Part shown: piece by piece, positions 34,590 through 41,098 of the stretch
Numbering within the stretch: position 1 is the first letter of the stretch
Layout of the letters: each line of letters begins with the position of its first letter
NCBI GenBank assembly: GCA_963678095.2
Contig: CAXXXP010000001.1
Span: 124,001-188,000 of the forward strand
Direction of reading: 5' to 3'
Source: G963678095 sp963678095
Lineage (GTDB): Bacteria > Bacillota > Negativicutes > Selenomonadales > Selenomonadaceae
DNA length: 64,000 nucleotides
The notes under the pieces: model-generated
Database searches by the model: none
What the model was told of the DNA's origin: nothing
Seen by the model: only the letters and a program-made list of their open reading frames with translations
Made by a program: the position numbers and the translations under genes

Positions 34590-34632
34590 TACAATTTATG
34601 CAATTAATCATTTGTTTTTTGCATAAATTGTA
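34590..34632. promoter_or_regulatory. perfect 14-bp inverted repeat upstream of the RarD-type gene
   Basis: TACAATTTATGCAA (34590-34603) and TTGCATAAATTGTA (34619-34632), spaced by 15 nt. The right arm ends against TATACT (34631-34636), a possible -10. It is a candidate two-site operator; the regulator is unknown. Confidence 0.55.
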
Positions 34633-34668
34633 TACTTTATAAAACCAAGATAAGGGATTGTGAATATT

Positions 34669-35589
34669 ATGCAGGAAAATAATTTGCGCTCCGGAGCAGT
34701 CGCTGCGATCGGAGCTTGTATTCTTTGGGGAATATTGCCCCTATACTGGAAGAGTCTTACCGGGGTTACGGCCTATGAAATATTGGCCCATCGTGTATGC
34801 TGGTCCTTTTTGTTCGTCATCTTGCTGCTGGGGGCATCCAAACGAATCGGCTTTTTTTTACAGCAGACTAGGCGATTGCTGCAAAACAGGCGAAACAGTC
34901 TGCTGCTGCTGGGGGCATCCATTTTAATCAGCATAAACTGGCTGACGTATATTTGGGCGGTAAATAGTGGGCGCATCGTCGAAACGAGCATTGGTTATTA
35001 TACGAATCCGCTGATGAGCGTACTTTTGGGCGTAGTCGTTTTTCATGAGCATCTGAGCCGTGGCAAAATGCTGAGCCTTATACTGGCTGGCATTGGTATT
35101 GCCAATATGATCTGGAGCTTTGGCCAGGTGCCGTGGGTGGCAGTGATTTTGGCGACGACCTTTGCTGTCTACGGGGCAGTGAAAAAAACACTGCATATGG
35201 ATCCGATGGTCAGCATTTTACTGGAAACTCTGTTGGTTATGCCACTGGCCCTGGCGTATATTTTTTATCTGACGGCAGTCGGACAGAGTACTTTTCTTAC
35301 GGCGCTGCCGACAGCTGCACTGCTGATTGGTTCAGGGATTGTGACGGCCGTACCGCTGCTGCTCTTTTCGCGGGGAGCGAATTTACTGCCGCTCAATGTG
35401 CTTGGGTTTACACAGTATTTGGCACCAACCATTGCCCTGTGCATCGGGGTATTTGTCTTTGATGAAGCGTTTGGGACGGTACAGCTGGTGTCATTTTCTT
35501 TTATCTGGCTGGCCTTGCTGGTCTTTTCTTTATCGGGCCGGTTTGCCATGTTGCCGCCGTCCAAAGCTGCTGCTGAAAAACAAAAATAA
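34669..35589 (+). CDS. rarD: EamA/RarD family permease
   Basis: A 306-residue inner-membrane protein with about ten hydrophobic helices in two EamA halves. The opening GILPLYWKSLTGVTAYEILAHR is characteristic of RarD, the subgroup whose founding member was named from chloramphenicol sensitivity. It probably exports small metabolites. ATG 34669 follows AAGGGA by 11 nt; a GTG at 34660 is too near that site. It is monocistronic, with a conspicuous inverted repeat in front. Confidence 0.88.
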   Translation: MQENNLRSGAVAAIGACILWGILPLYWKSLTGVTAYEILAHRVCWSFLFVILLLGASKRIGFFLQQTRRLLQNRRNSLLLLGASILISINWLTYIWAVNSGRIVETSIGYYTNPLMSVLLGVVVFHEHLSRGKMLSLILAGIGIANMIWSFGQVPWVAVILATTFAVYGAVKKTLHMDPMVSILLETLLVMPLALAYIFYLTAVGQSTFLTALPTAALLIGSGIVTAVPLLLFSRGANLLPLNVLGFTQYLAPTIALCIGVFVFDEAFGTVQLVSFSFIWLALLVFSLSGRFAMLPPSKAAAEKQK

Positions 35590-35612
35590 TCCAATAAAAA
35601 TAAATTACTAAT

Positions 35613-35653
35613 TGATAATTATTATTGACAAAGGCAAGACTTATTGTTATATT
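35613..35653 (+). promoter_or_regulatory. thioredoxin promoter with Fur/PerR-like box
   Basis: TTGACA (35625-35630), a 17-nt spacer and TATATT (35648-35653) form a near-consensus promoter. TGATAAT-T-ATTATTG (35613-35627) overlaps its -35 and matches 13 of 15 positions of the 7-1-7 Fur box and 12 of 15 of a PerR box. Regulation by either protein is an inference. Confidence 0.6.
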
Positions 35654-35749
35654 TATCTCAGGCAAAGGCAGGTTTCTTTATGGCAGGAAATAAGGACAAC
35701 CTGTAGAAGTAAGCAAGTAAAGAAAGTGCCATAATGAGGAGGAATAAAT

Positions 35750-36064
35750 ATGGCTGTGATAACGGTTACAAAAGAAAATTTTACGAAGGAAGTACTGGAA
35801 GCTTCATCGCCGGTTTTACTTGATTTTTGGGCATCCTGGTGTGGTCCCTGCAAGATGATAGCTCCCGTAATTGCTGAAATTGGCGACGAACGTGCTGGTT
35901 CCTTGGTGGTTGGTAAAGTCAATGTCGATGAGCAACCGGAATTGGCGGAAAAATTTTCGGTAATGAGTATTCCTACCTTGCTCGTATTTGAACAGGGGAA
36001 AGTAAAGAACAGTGCTGTTGGTGCCATGGCAAAGTCCAATATTCTCGCGTTAGTGGATGCTTGA
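35750..36064 (+). CDS. trxA: thioredoxin
   Basis: A 104-residue thioredoxin with the redox motif WCGPC (C31, C34), the cis-proline segment SIPTLLVFEQG and normal length. It reduces disulfides in cytosolic proteins using thioredoxin reductase, whose gene is not in the window. The ribosome site is GAGGAGG. The transcript has a leader of about 90 nt behind a strong promoter, with a possible metal- or peroxide-responsive operator. Confidence 0.96.
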   Translation: MAVITVTKENFTKEVLEASSPVLLDFWASWCGPCKMIAPVIAEIGDERAGSLVVGKVNVDEQPELAEKFSVMSIPTLLVFEQGKVKNSAVGAMAKSNILALVDA

Positions 36065-36167
36065 TGGCACAGTTATGACGGTGACCTAGCAAAGGGCGTT
36101 GCCGTTAAATGAAAAATGAATCTGTTAGATTATAACTGCTAATAAATGGCAAAATAAAGCCAAATAC

Positions 36168-36212
36168 AAAAAACAGCTTACTGCTCTTTTGAGGAGAAAG
36201 CTGTTTTTTTGT
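36168..36212 (+). terminator. terminator after the thioredoxin gene
   Basis: A 12-bp stem AAAAAACAGCTT/AAGCTGTTTTTT (36168-36179/36198-36209) with a small inner CTC/GAG pairing. The interval 36065-36167 before it holds nothing recognisable. Confidence 0.8.
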
Positions 36213-36309
36213 GAAAAATGCGGATAAATTTCTGTAAATTTCTGTCTATTTATGATAGTATAAAAATCAGAAGAAAATGCATGCAGACCGCAGGTGTTTG
36301 GAGGATGAC

Positions 36310-37248
36310 ATGAAAAGTTATATCGGAATCGACTTAGGCGGAACGAAAATTGGCGGGATTTTACTTGATCAACAAAAAAAAGTTTTGGCGTCAACTGTTG
36401 TGCCGACAAATGCTGAGCTCGGCGAACAGGCTGTCTGTCTGCAGATTTTTTCCGTAGTGGATGCAATGGTTGAGCAGGCTGCACTTTGGGAAACGGAACT
36501 TGACGGAATTGGAATTGGGGTTCCGGGAGCTATACACAAGGAGCAGGGGATGCTTTTATATGCGGCTAACCTGCCTTTGCAGAATTTTTCTCTGGGGGCG
36601 TTGTTGCAGGAAAAATATCAGTTGCGCGTTGTTTTGGAAAATGATGCAAATGCGGCTGCTTTGGCTGAATATCGGTTTGGGGCAGGAATTGACAGCTGGA
36701 ATATGATCTTTGTAACGGTTTCTACCGGGATTGGTGCCGGGGCTGTGCTGGGAGGCAGACTTTATCGTGGGGCGACGGGCAATGCACTAGAGCTGGGGCA
36801 TATTACAATTGAAAAAGATGGTCCTTTGTGTGATTGTGGGAACCGCGGCTGTGCTGAATTATATGCTTCTGGTCGTGCGATCGTTCGCAAAGCCCTAGCT
36901 GAAATCAAACGTGGGACTCTTACCCGACTGAAAGAAGATGGACTTACGGCACGAAGTGTATTTGAGGCGTCGGTAGCGGGTGATGTCTTAGCACGGAAGA
37001 TTGTCAAACAGTCGTTGCGTGATCTGGGAGCGGCAGTGTCCGTCGCAGCTGGTTTATTTGATCCGGATTGCATTGTCATCGGGGGCGGGCTTGCTCAGAG
37101 CGGTTCCGCCTTGTTTACTGAGGTGAAAATGGCTGTGAAAGCACGGTGTTTGCCACCGGTGGGCCGCAACGTCAAAATTGTGCCGGCAGCCCTGCAGGAA
37201 AAGGCAGGCGTATATGGCGCGGCAGCGCTTGTTATGCCGATGGAATAA
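36310..37248 (+). CDS. ROK family sugar kinase (glucokinase-like)
   Basis: A 312-residue ROK kinase. It has the ATP-binding DLGGTKIGG (8-16), the catalytic D112 in ENDANAAALAE, and a zinc site formed by H164 and C174, C176, C181 in CDCGNRGCAE. It lacks a DNA-binding domain, so it is a kinase rather than a ROK repressor. Glucose is the commonest substrate of such proteins; N-acetylmannosamine or fructose are alternatives. It lies 31 nt upstream of the dehydrogenase gene and is probably co-transcribed with it. GGAGGA precedes ATG 36310. Confidence 0.9.
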   Translation: MKSYIGIDLGGTKIGGILLDQQKKVLASTVVPTNAELGEQAVCLQIFSVVDAMVEQAALWETELDGIGIGVPGAIHKEQGMLLYAANLPLQNFSLGALLQEKYQLRVVLENDANAAALAEYRFGAGIDSWNMIFVTVSTGIGAGAVLGGRLYRGATGNALELGHITIEKDGPLCDCGNRGCAELYASGRAIVRKALAEIKRGTLTRLKEDGLTARSVFEASVAGDVLARKIVKQSLRDLGAAVSVAAGLFDPDCIVIGGGLAQSGSALFTEVKMAVKARCLPPVGRNVKIVPAALQEKAGVYGAAALVMPME

Positions 37249-37279
37249 ATCGAATAAGTCTGGCTGAGGGAGTGGAAAC

Positions 37280-38158
37280 ATGGCAATTAAAACAATTGGT
37301 TTTATTGGAACTGGGGTTATGGGAGCCAGCATGGCCGCAAATTTATTGCGGGCCGGGTTTTCCCTGCAGATCTATACGCGGACTCAGGCTAAGGCAGCAG
37401 CGCTTTTGGCAGCCGGGGCGGCCTGGTGCACTTCGCCGCGGGCGGCTGCAGAAGATGCGGATGTAGTCATTTCCATGCTGGGGTATCCGGTCGATGTTGA
37501 AGAGATATACTGGGGGCAGGCAGGACTTTTGGCTTCGGCAAGGAAAGGTGCCTATCTGGTTGATATGACGACATCGAGTCCACTTCTGGCACGAAAAATT
37601 GCGACGGTTGCCAGCCCTAAGGGACTCCATGCGCTTGATGCGCCGGTATCTGGCGGGGATATAGGCGCCCAAAAGGGCACCTTGTCCATCATGGTTGGTG
37701 GTGAGGAGACAGCTTTTTTGGAACTACGACCGGTATTTGAAGCGTTAGGAAAGACCATTGCTTATTTTGGCCCCGCCGGGTCAGGTCAATATGCAAAGAT
37801 GAGCAATCAGATAGCGATTGCATCGAATATGATCGGTGTTTGTGAAGCCTTGGCTTATGCGAAAAAAGCCGGGCTCGATCCCAAGCTGGTTTATCAGACC
37901 ATTGCCACGGGAGCAGCTGGATCGTGGTCACTGTCAAATCTTGGCCCGCGCATGCTGCGTGGTGATTATTCGCCAGGATTTTTTATCAAGCATTTCATAA
38001 AGGATATGCACCTGGCACTCGAATCGGCAACGGAAATGAAACTTGAACTCCCGGGGTTGAAGCTCGCGGAAAAACTATATCAGCAGCTTACGGCTGAACG
38101 CGAAGGTGCGGAAGAACTTGGCACACAGGCCTTGATTGAATGGTATCTCAAACAATAA
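37280..38158 (+). CDS. 3-hydroxyisobutyrate/tartronate-semialdehyde reductase family dehydrogenase
   Basis: A 292-residue beta-hydroxyacid dehydrogenase. It has an N-terminal Rossmann motif GFIGTGVMG (7-15), the substrate-binding DAPVSGG (120-126), catalytic K173 with N176 in YAKMSNQ, and an all-helical C-terminal domain. Members reduce tartronate semialdehyde, succinic semialdehyde or related acids with NAD(P)H; the exact substrate is not determined. Its position after a ROK kinase suggests a sugar or glycerate-related role, weakly. Confidence 0.88.
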   Translation: MAIKTIGFIGTGVMGASMAANLLRAGFSLQIYTRTQAKAAALLAAGAAWCTSPRAAAEDADVVISMLGYPVDVEEIYWGQAGLLASARKGAYLVDMTTSSPLLARKIATVASPKGLHALDAPVSGGDIGAQKGTLSIMVGGEETAFLELRPVFEALGKTIAYFGPAGSGQYAKMSNQIAIASNMIGVCEALAYAKKAGLDPKLVYQTIATGAAGSWSLSNLGPRMLRGDYSPGFFIKHFIKDMHLALESATEMKLELPGLKLAEKLYQQLTAEREGAEELGTQALIEWYLKQ

Positions 38159-38197
38159 AAATCAGGAATTCCACTTACATGGAATTCCTGATTTTTA
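38156..38197. terminator. bidirectional terminator
   Basis: A 16-bp perfect stem AAAATCAGGAATTCCA/TGGAATTCCTGATTTT (38158-38173/38180-38195) between convergent genes. Confidence 0.9.
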
Positions 38198-38602
38198 TTG
38201 TCTGAAGGCAAAAATTTTAACGAGCAAAAAGGTCACGGGAACACCGATGATAGCAGCAAAAAGATAGGAAATAATCGGGGGGAAAGCGAGCATATTATAG
38301 AAGAGGACTACAATGAGGTTCTGCACGAGAAAATTTGGCAGGTATGACAGGCAAAACCGCAGATATTGTGCTTTATTGAGTCGCTGTTTAAAGACAATTT
38401 TGCTGTTTAAATAATAGGCGAATGTCAGGCTCAGCAGATAACCAATATTAAAGGCAGCATTGGCATCGGGCAGCCAGTAGGTAAAAAAAGCAGCAATAAG
38501 TGAGCAGTTAAAGGTATTGATGCAGCCGATAACGAGGAACAACAGAAATTCACGGGTAAAAAAATGTTGTTGTAGTTTTTTAAAAAGATGCAAAGAAAAC
38601 AC
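38195..38602 (-). CDS. GtrA family membrane protein
   Basis: A 135-residue protein with four hydrophobic helices and the GtrA-family pattern (FLVIGCINTFNC near the first helix, FAYYLNSKIVFKQR between helices 2 and 3). GtrA proteins are thought to flip polyprenyl-linked sugars for cell-surface glycosylation. No glycosyltransferase neighbour is present. The C-terminus overlaps the shared terminator by a few bases. Confidence 0.85.
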   Translation of the reverse strand: MFSLHLFKKLQQHFFTREFLLFLVIGCINTFNCSLIAAFFTYWLPDANAAFNIGYLLSLTFAYYLNSKIVFKQRLNKAQYLRFCLSYLPNFLVQNLIVVLFYNMLAFPPIISYLFAAIIGVPVTFLLVKIFAFRQ

Positions 38603-38775
38603 TCCTTTGATAGTCTTATTGCATTATCCCTGCATTTAAAGGCTTTGTCAATTGCATGGTATGCGTGTACACGTGTCAGCAAGATTATAATGAAGCAGGA
38701 TAAGACAGGTAAAATTAAAAAAGTGAGGAATTCTTGCTTCTTTAAACTTGTGATTAAGGGGCTTCCTGCGAGTGG

Positions 38776-38804
38776 TTACAAAGCGGCAGACAATGTGCTA
38801 TACT
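38776..38804 (+). promoter_or_regulatory. promoter of the YitT gene
   Basis: TTACAA (38776-38781), a 17-nt spacer and TATACT (38799-38804). The rest of the interval 38603-38775 holds nothing else recognisable. Confidence 0.55.
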
Positions 38805-38842
38805 TAGTTTGACCTTATAATTTAAAAAACAGGAGGCTCGAC

Positions 38843-39748
38843 ATGGACTGGTGCAAACGGTATTTGCTGATCGTTCTTGGCTGCCTGATTGGCGCCTGCG
38901 GGTTCAATTTATTTTTAATCCCGCTGCATTTGTTGACCGGAGGTCTCAGCGGTATTGCAATTATCTTTCATTATCTTTGGAGCTGGCCGATCGGCGTACA
39001 GCTGTTGGTGCTGAATTTGCCGGTTATATATCTGGCCTATCGCGTCTTTGGGCGTTTATATGCGATCGATACGGTTATCGGTACGGTACTGTTTTCTGTT
39101 TGCGTTGATGCAACGAGTTTTCTCAATGCGGGTAATTATATCGACGATATTATGCTGGGTGCTGTTTTTGGCGGGGTTCTGGCCGGTATTGGTTTTGGTA
39201 TCGTATTTCGGGCTAATGCCAATACGGGTGGACTTGATGTTGTCGGAGCTGTCGTGAAAAAATATTATTCGTACGATATTGGTTCGGTGATTTTTGCCTT
39301 GAATTTTATTATTATCATCATTGGAATATTGCTGTTTGATCTGAAGACAGCCTTGTTCACCCTGATTTCAATTTATATAACAGGCGAGTTAACAAACCAG
39401 GTAGTGGCGGGTTTTAATCGCAAGAAGTCTGTGATGATCATATCCCCACAGGCCGAGCATATTGCTTCGGCAATCATGCAGGAGGTCAATCGTGGGGTCA
39501 CTATGCTGCGCGGCAAGGGGGCTTTTACGCAGCAGGAGAAGGACATCCTGTTTGTTGTTGTCAGCCTGACCCAAGTCAGTAAAATCAAACTGATTGTCGA
39601 TGTCATTGATCCGGCAGCCTTTATGATTGTATCGGACACGGCGGAAGTTCTCGGTCGCGGGTTTACGCTTGACAGCCGGCTCACGAAGGAGGATATCCGG
39701 CGGATTGCCGATGCGGGAAAATCGAGTGAAGCAAATGGGACGGGTTGA
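38843..39748 (+). CDS. YitT family membrane protein (DUF161 + DUF2179)
   Basis: A 301-residue protein. Five to six hydrophobic helices (about 1-195) are followed by a cytosolic DUF2179 domain (about 200-285; KKSVMIISPQAEHIASAIMQ and VNRGVTMLRGKGAFTQ). Its role is not established for the family. It is a close paralogue of the truncated gene at the left window edge. AGGAGG stands before the ATG. It is unlikely to be co-transcribed with speD because a new promoter follows. Confidence 0.88.
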   Translation: MDWCKRYLLIVLGCLIGACGFNLFLIPLHLLTGGLSGIAIIFHYLWSWPIGVQLLVLNLPVIYLAYRVFGRLYAIDTVIGTVLFSVCVDATSFLNAGNYIDDIMLGAVFGGVLAGIGFGIVFRANANTGGLDVVGAVVKKYYSYDIGSVIFALNFIIIIIGILLFDLKTALFTLISIYITGELTNQVVAGFNRKKSVMIISPQAEHIASAIMQEVNRGVTMLRGKGAFTQQEKDILFVVVSLTQVSKIKLIVDVIDPAAFMIVSDTAEVLGRGFTLDSRLTKEDIRRIADAGKSSEANGTG

Positions 39749-39805
39749 TTTTTTAAGACAGACGCAGCCAGTGGGATCAAGTCCATGCAGGACGGAATTT
39801 AATAG

Positions 39806-39834
39806 TTGATTTCCGGGGGGAATTCAACTATAAT
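39806..39834 (+). promoter_or_regulatory. promoter of the speD leader RNA
   Basis: TTGATT (39806-39811), a 17-nt spacer and a perfect TATAAT (39829-39834). Transcription would start at about 39841, some 450 nt before speD. Confidence 0.75.
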
Positions 39835-39840
39835 AGAGAA

Positions 39841-40246
39841 AGTGTTTTAGGCTGGAGGCCCGAAACAGTATGTAATATACTGCATTAGCAGGAATATTTG
39901 ACCATTTCGTCGTGCCGGTACGGACGGGGGAATTAGTGCCATACGGACAGCCAGGTCAAATGCCGAAATTGGCAACTTTCGTTGCCTTATTGATTGAGCG
40001 TAAGCTCTGAATTTTATAAGTTAACTGACTTATTTACAGTGACGTAGACCTCACACTTGTGAAACAATCAATAAGAGTAGTAAAAGTAAATTCTTGCTAT
40101 ATAGACTCTGATGCCTACATATGGAATAATCGAAGACTTATCAAGGCCCGTTTGTCTAGGAGGGGTTGCGATGATGCGAATATTATGTAGAGAAACTCAA
40201 GTGGATGAAAGCGTAGGCTGTCATTTATTTGGGTTTTTTGTTTTGC
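39841..40246 (+). ncRNA. structured leader RNA (about 400 nt) upstream of speD, class unknown
   Basis: Between a consensus promoter and a terminator-like hairpin the RNA can form many local stems: CAGTAT/ATACTG (39867-39883), TTTGACC/GGTCAAA closing 39897-39960, GGCAA/TTGCC with hexaloop (39971-39986), GAGC-GTAA-GCTC with a GNRA loop (39996-40007), ATAAGT/ACTTAT (40016-40033), and a perfect 11-bp long-range helix CTTATTGATTG/CAATCAATAAG (39986-39996/40065-40075). CTACAT/ATGTAG pairs 40115-40120 with 40184-40189. Two near copies of GTGCC-TACGGAC occur at 39912 and 39936. It is not recognisable as RNase P RNA, tmRNA, 6S RNA, or a SAM, lysine or cobalamin riboswitch. It may be an attenuating leader of the polyamine operon or a separate RNA. 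Confidence 0.5.
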
Positions 40247-40251
40247 AGTAG
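40171..40251 (+). CDS. 26-residue leader peptide overlapping the speD attenuator
   Basis: A 26-codon ORF starting MMRILCRETQ and ending GFFVLQ. An ideal AGGAGGGG ribosome site lies at 40158-40165, 7 nt from the ATG, which is stronger than that of speD itself. The ORF covers the whole 16-bp terminator stem (40193-40236) and its T-run, and stops 38 nt before the speD start. A ribosome translating or stalled in it would change terminator folding. This is the geometry of a regulatory leader peptide; peptide-sensing control of polyamine genes is known elsewhere (speFL before speF in E. coli, the uORF of mammalian AdoMetDC). Function here is inferred. Confidence 0.5.
   Translation: MMRILCRETQVDESVGCHLFGFFVLQ
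40193..40244 (+). terminator. terminator/attenuator before speD
   Basis: An uninterrupted 16-bp stem (40193-40208 with 40221-40236, four of the pairs G-U) with a 12-nt loop, followed by TTTGTTTT. The stem is A/U and G-U rich, so it is weaker than other terminators here, as expected of an attenuator. Confidence 0.55.
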
Positions 40252-40288
40252 GAAAAATTGATTTTAAGATAGGAAGAAGGGCAAAGGA

Positions 40289-41083
40289 GTGGACGAAAAA
40301 TTAAAGTTGTATGGCTTTAATAATTTGACGAAATCATTGAGCTTCAACATTTATGATGTGTGTTACGCAAAAAGTCCCCGGGAGCAGAAGGATTATATTG
40401 CTTATATCGATGAGCAGTATAATTCGGATCGTCTGACCAAAATACTATTTCATGTTACGGAAATGATCGGTGCCCATGTGCTCAATGTGTCAAAACAGGA
40501 TTATGATCCGCAGGGAGCGAGTGTCACTTTTTTGATTGCAGAAGATAATATGGTGCCAGCCGGGCATATCAGCCCGGTCGATGCGGCCGTATCCTATCGC
40601 GACACGGTTGTCGCTCATCTTGATAAAAGTCATGTAACCGTGCATACGTATCCGGAGTTTCATCCTGATACGAGCATAGCAACTTTCCGGGTAGATATAG
40701 ATGTGGCAACTTGCGGGGAAATTACACCGCTCAGTACCCTTGACTATCTTATTGGCAATTTTGATTCGGATATTATCACAATGGATTACCGGGTCCGCGG
40801 CTTTACCCGGGATGTCGTCGGCAAGAAGCTGTTTATGGATCATAGAATAACGTCGATTCAGGATTATATCGACAAGGAAACAATTGGTAAATATGATGCA
40901 GTCGATATCAACATGTATCAGGCTAATTTATTTCATACGAAAATGCTGATCAAAGAACCGGAACTGCAAAACTATCTGTTTAATACGGATATTTATGAAA
41001 TTCCGCCCAAGACACGGCTGGCGATCAGCAACAGTCTGCGCCAGGAGATGATTGAAATTTTCAGCGGAACAAATGTGTTTTAA
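40289..41083 (+). CDS. speD: S-adenosylmethionine decarboxylase proenzyme SpeD (E. coli type)
   Basis: A 264-residue pyruvoyl-dependent decarboxylase making decarboxylated SAM, the aminopropyl donor for SpeE. It has the long form found in E. coli, with LYGFNNLTKSLSF at the start, the self-cleavage site K113-S114 in LDKSHVTVHTYPE (the Ser becoming the pyruvoyl group) and C142 in VATCGE. Many Firmicutes have the short (about 125 residue) SpeD instead. The GTG start overlaps a GGAG; AAGAAGG stands 8 nt upstream. It is the first gene of a six-gene polyamine operon behind a long attenuator-like leader. Confidence 0.95.
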   Translation: MDEKLKLYGFNNLTKSLSFNIYDVCYAKSPREQKDYIAYIDEQYNSDRLTKILFHVTEMIGAHVLNVSKQDYDPQGASVTFLIAEDNMVPAGHISPVDAAVSYRDTVVAHLDKSHVTVHTYPEFHPDTSIATFRVDIDVATCGEITPLSTLDYLIGNFDSDIITMDYRVRGFTRDVVGKKLFMDHRITSIQDYIDKETIGKYDAVDINMYQANLFHTKMLIKEPELQNYLFNTDIYEIPPKTRLAISNSLRQEMIEIFSGTNVF

Positions 41084-41098
41084 AGGGGAGACGTAGTA

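Noticed and set aside
35680..35706. Eight-codon ORF in the thioredoxin leader
   Set aside because: No ribosome site; expected by chance.
38588..38812. 74-codon plus-strand frame between the GtrA and YitT genes
   Set aside because: No ribosome site; it overlaps the YitT promoter and the divergent GtrA start.
40120..40200. SAM-I (S-box) riboswitch before speD, suggested by ACTTATCAAG
   Set aside because: Only the first few bases resemble the S-box start; the conserved GGGACTGGCCC-type and GGCAACC segments are absent.
39841..40246. RNase P RNA, tmRNA or 6S RNA as identity of the speD leader
   Set aside because: The GAGGAAAGTCC and ACAGAAA-type core of RNase P, the tRNA-like ends and tag frame of tmRNA, and a single long bulged helix of 6S are all missing.
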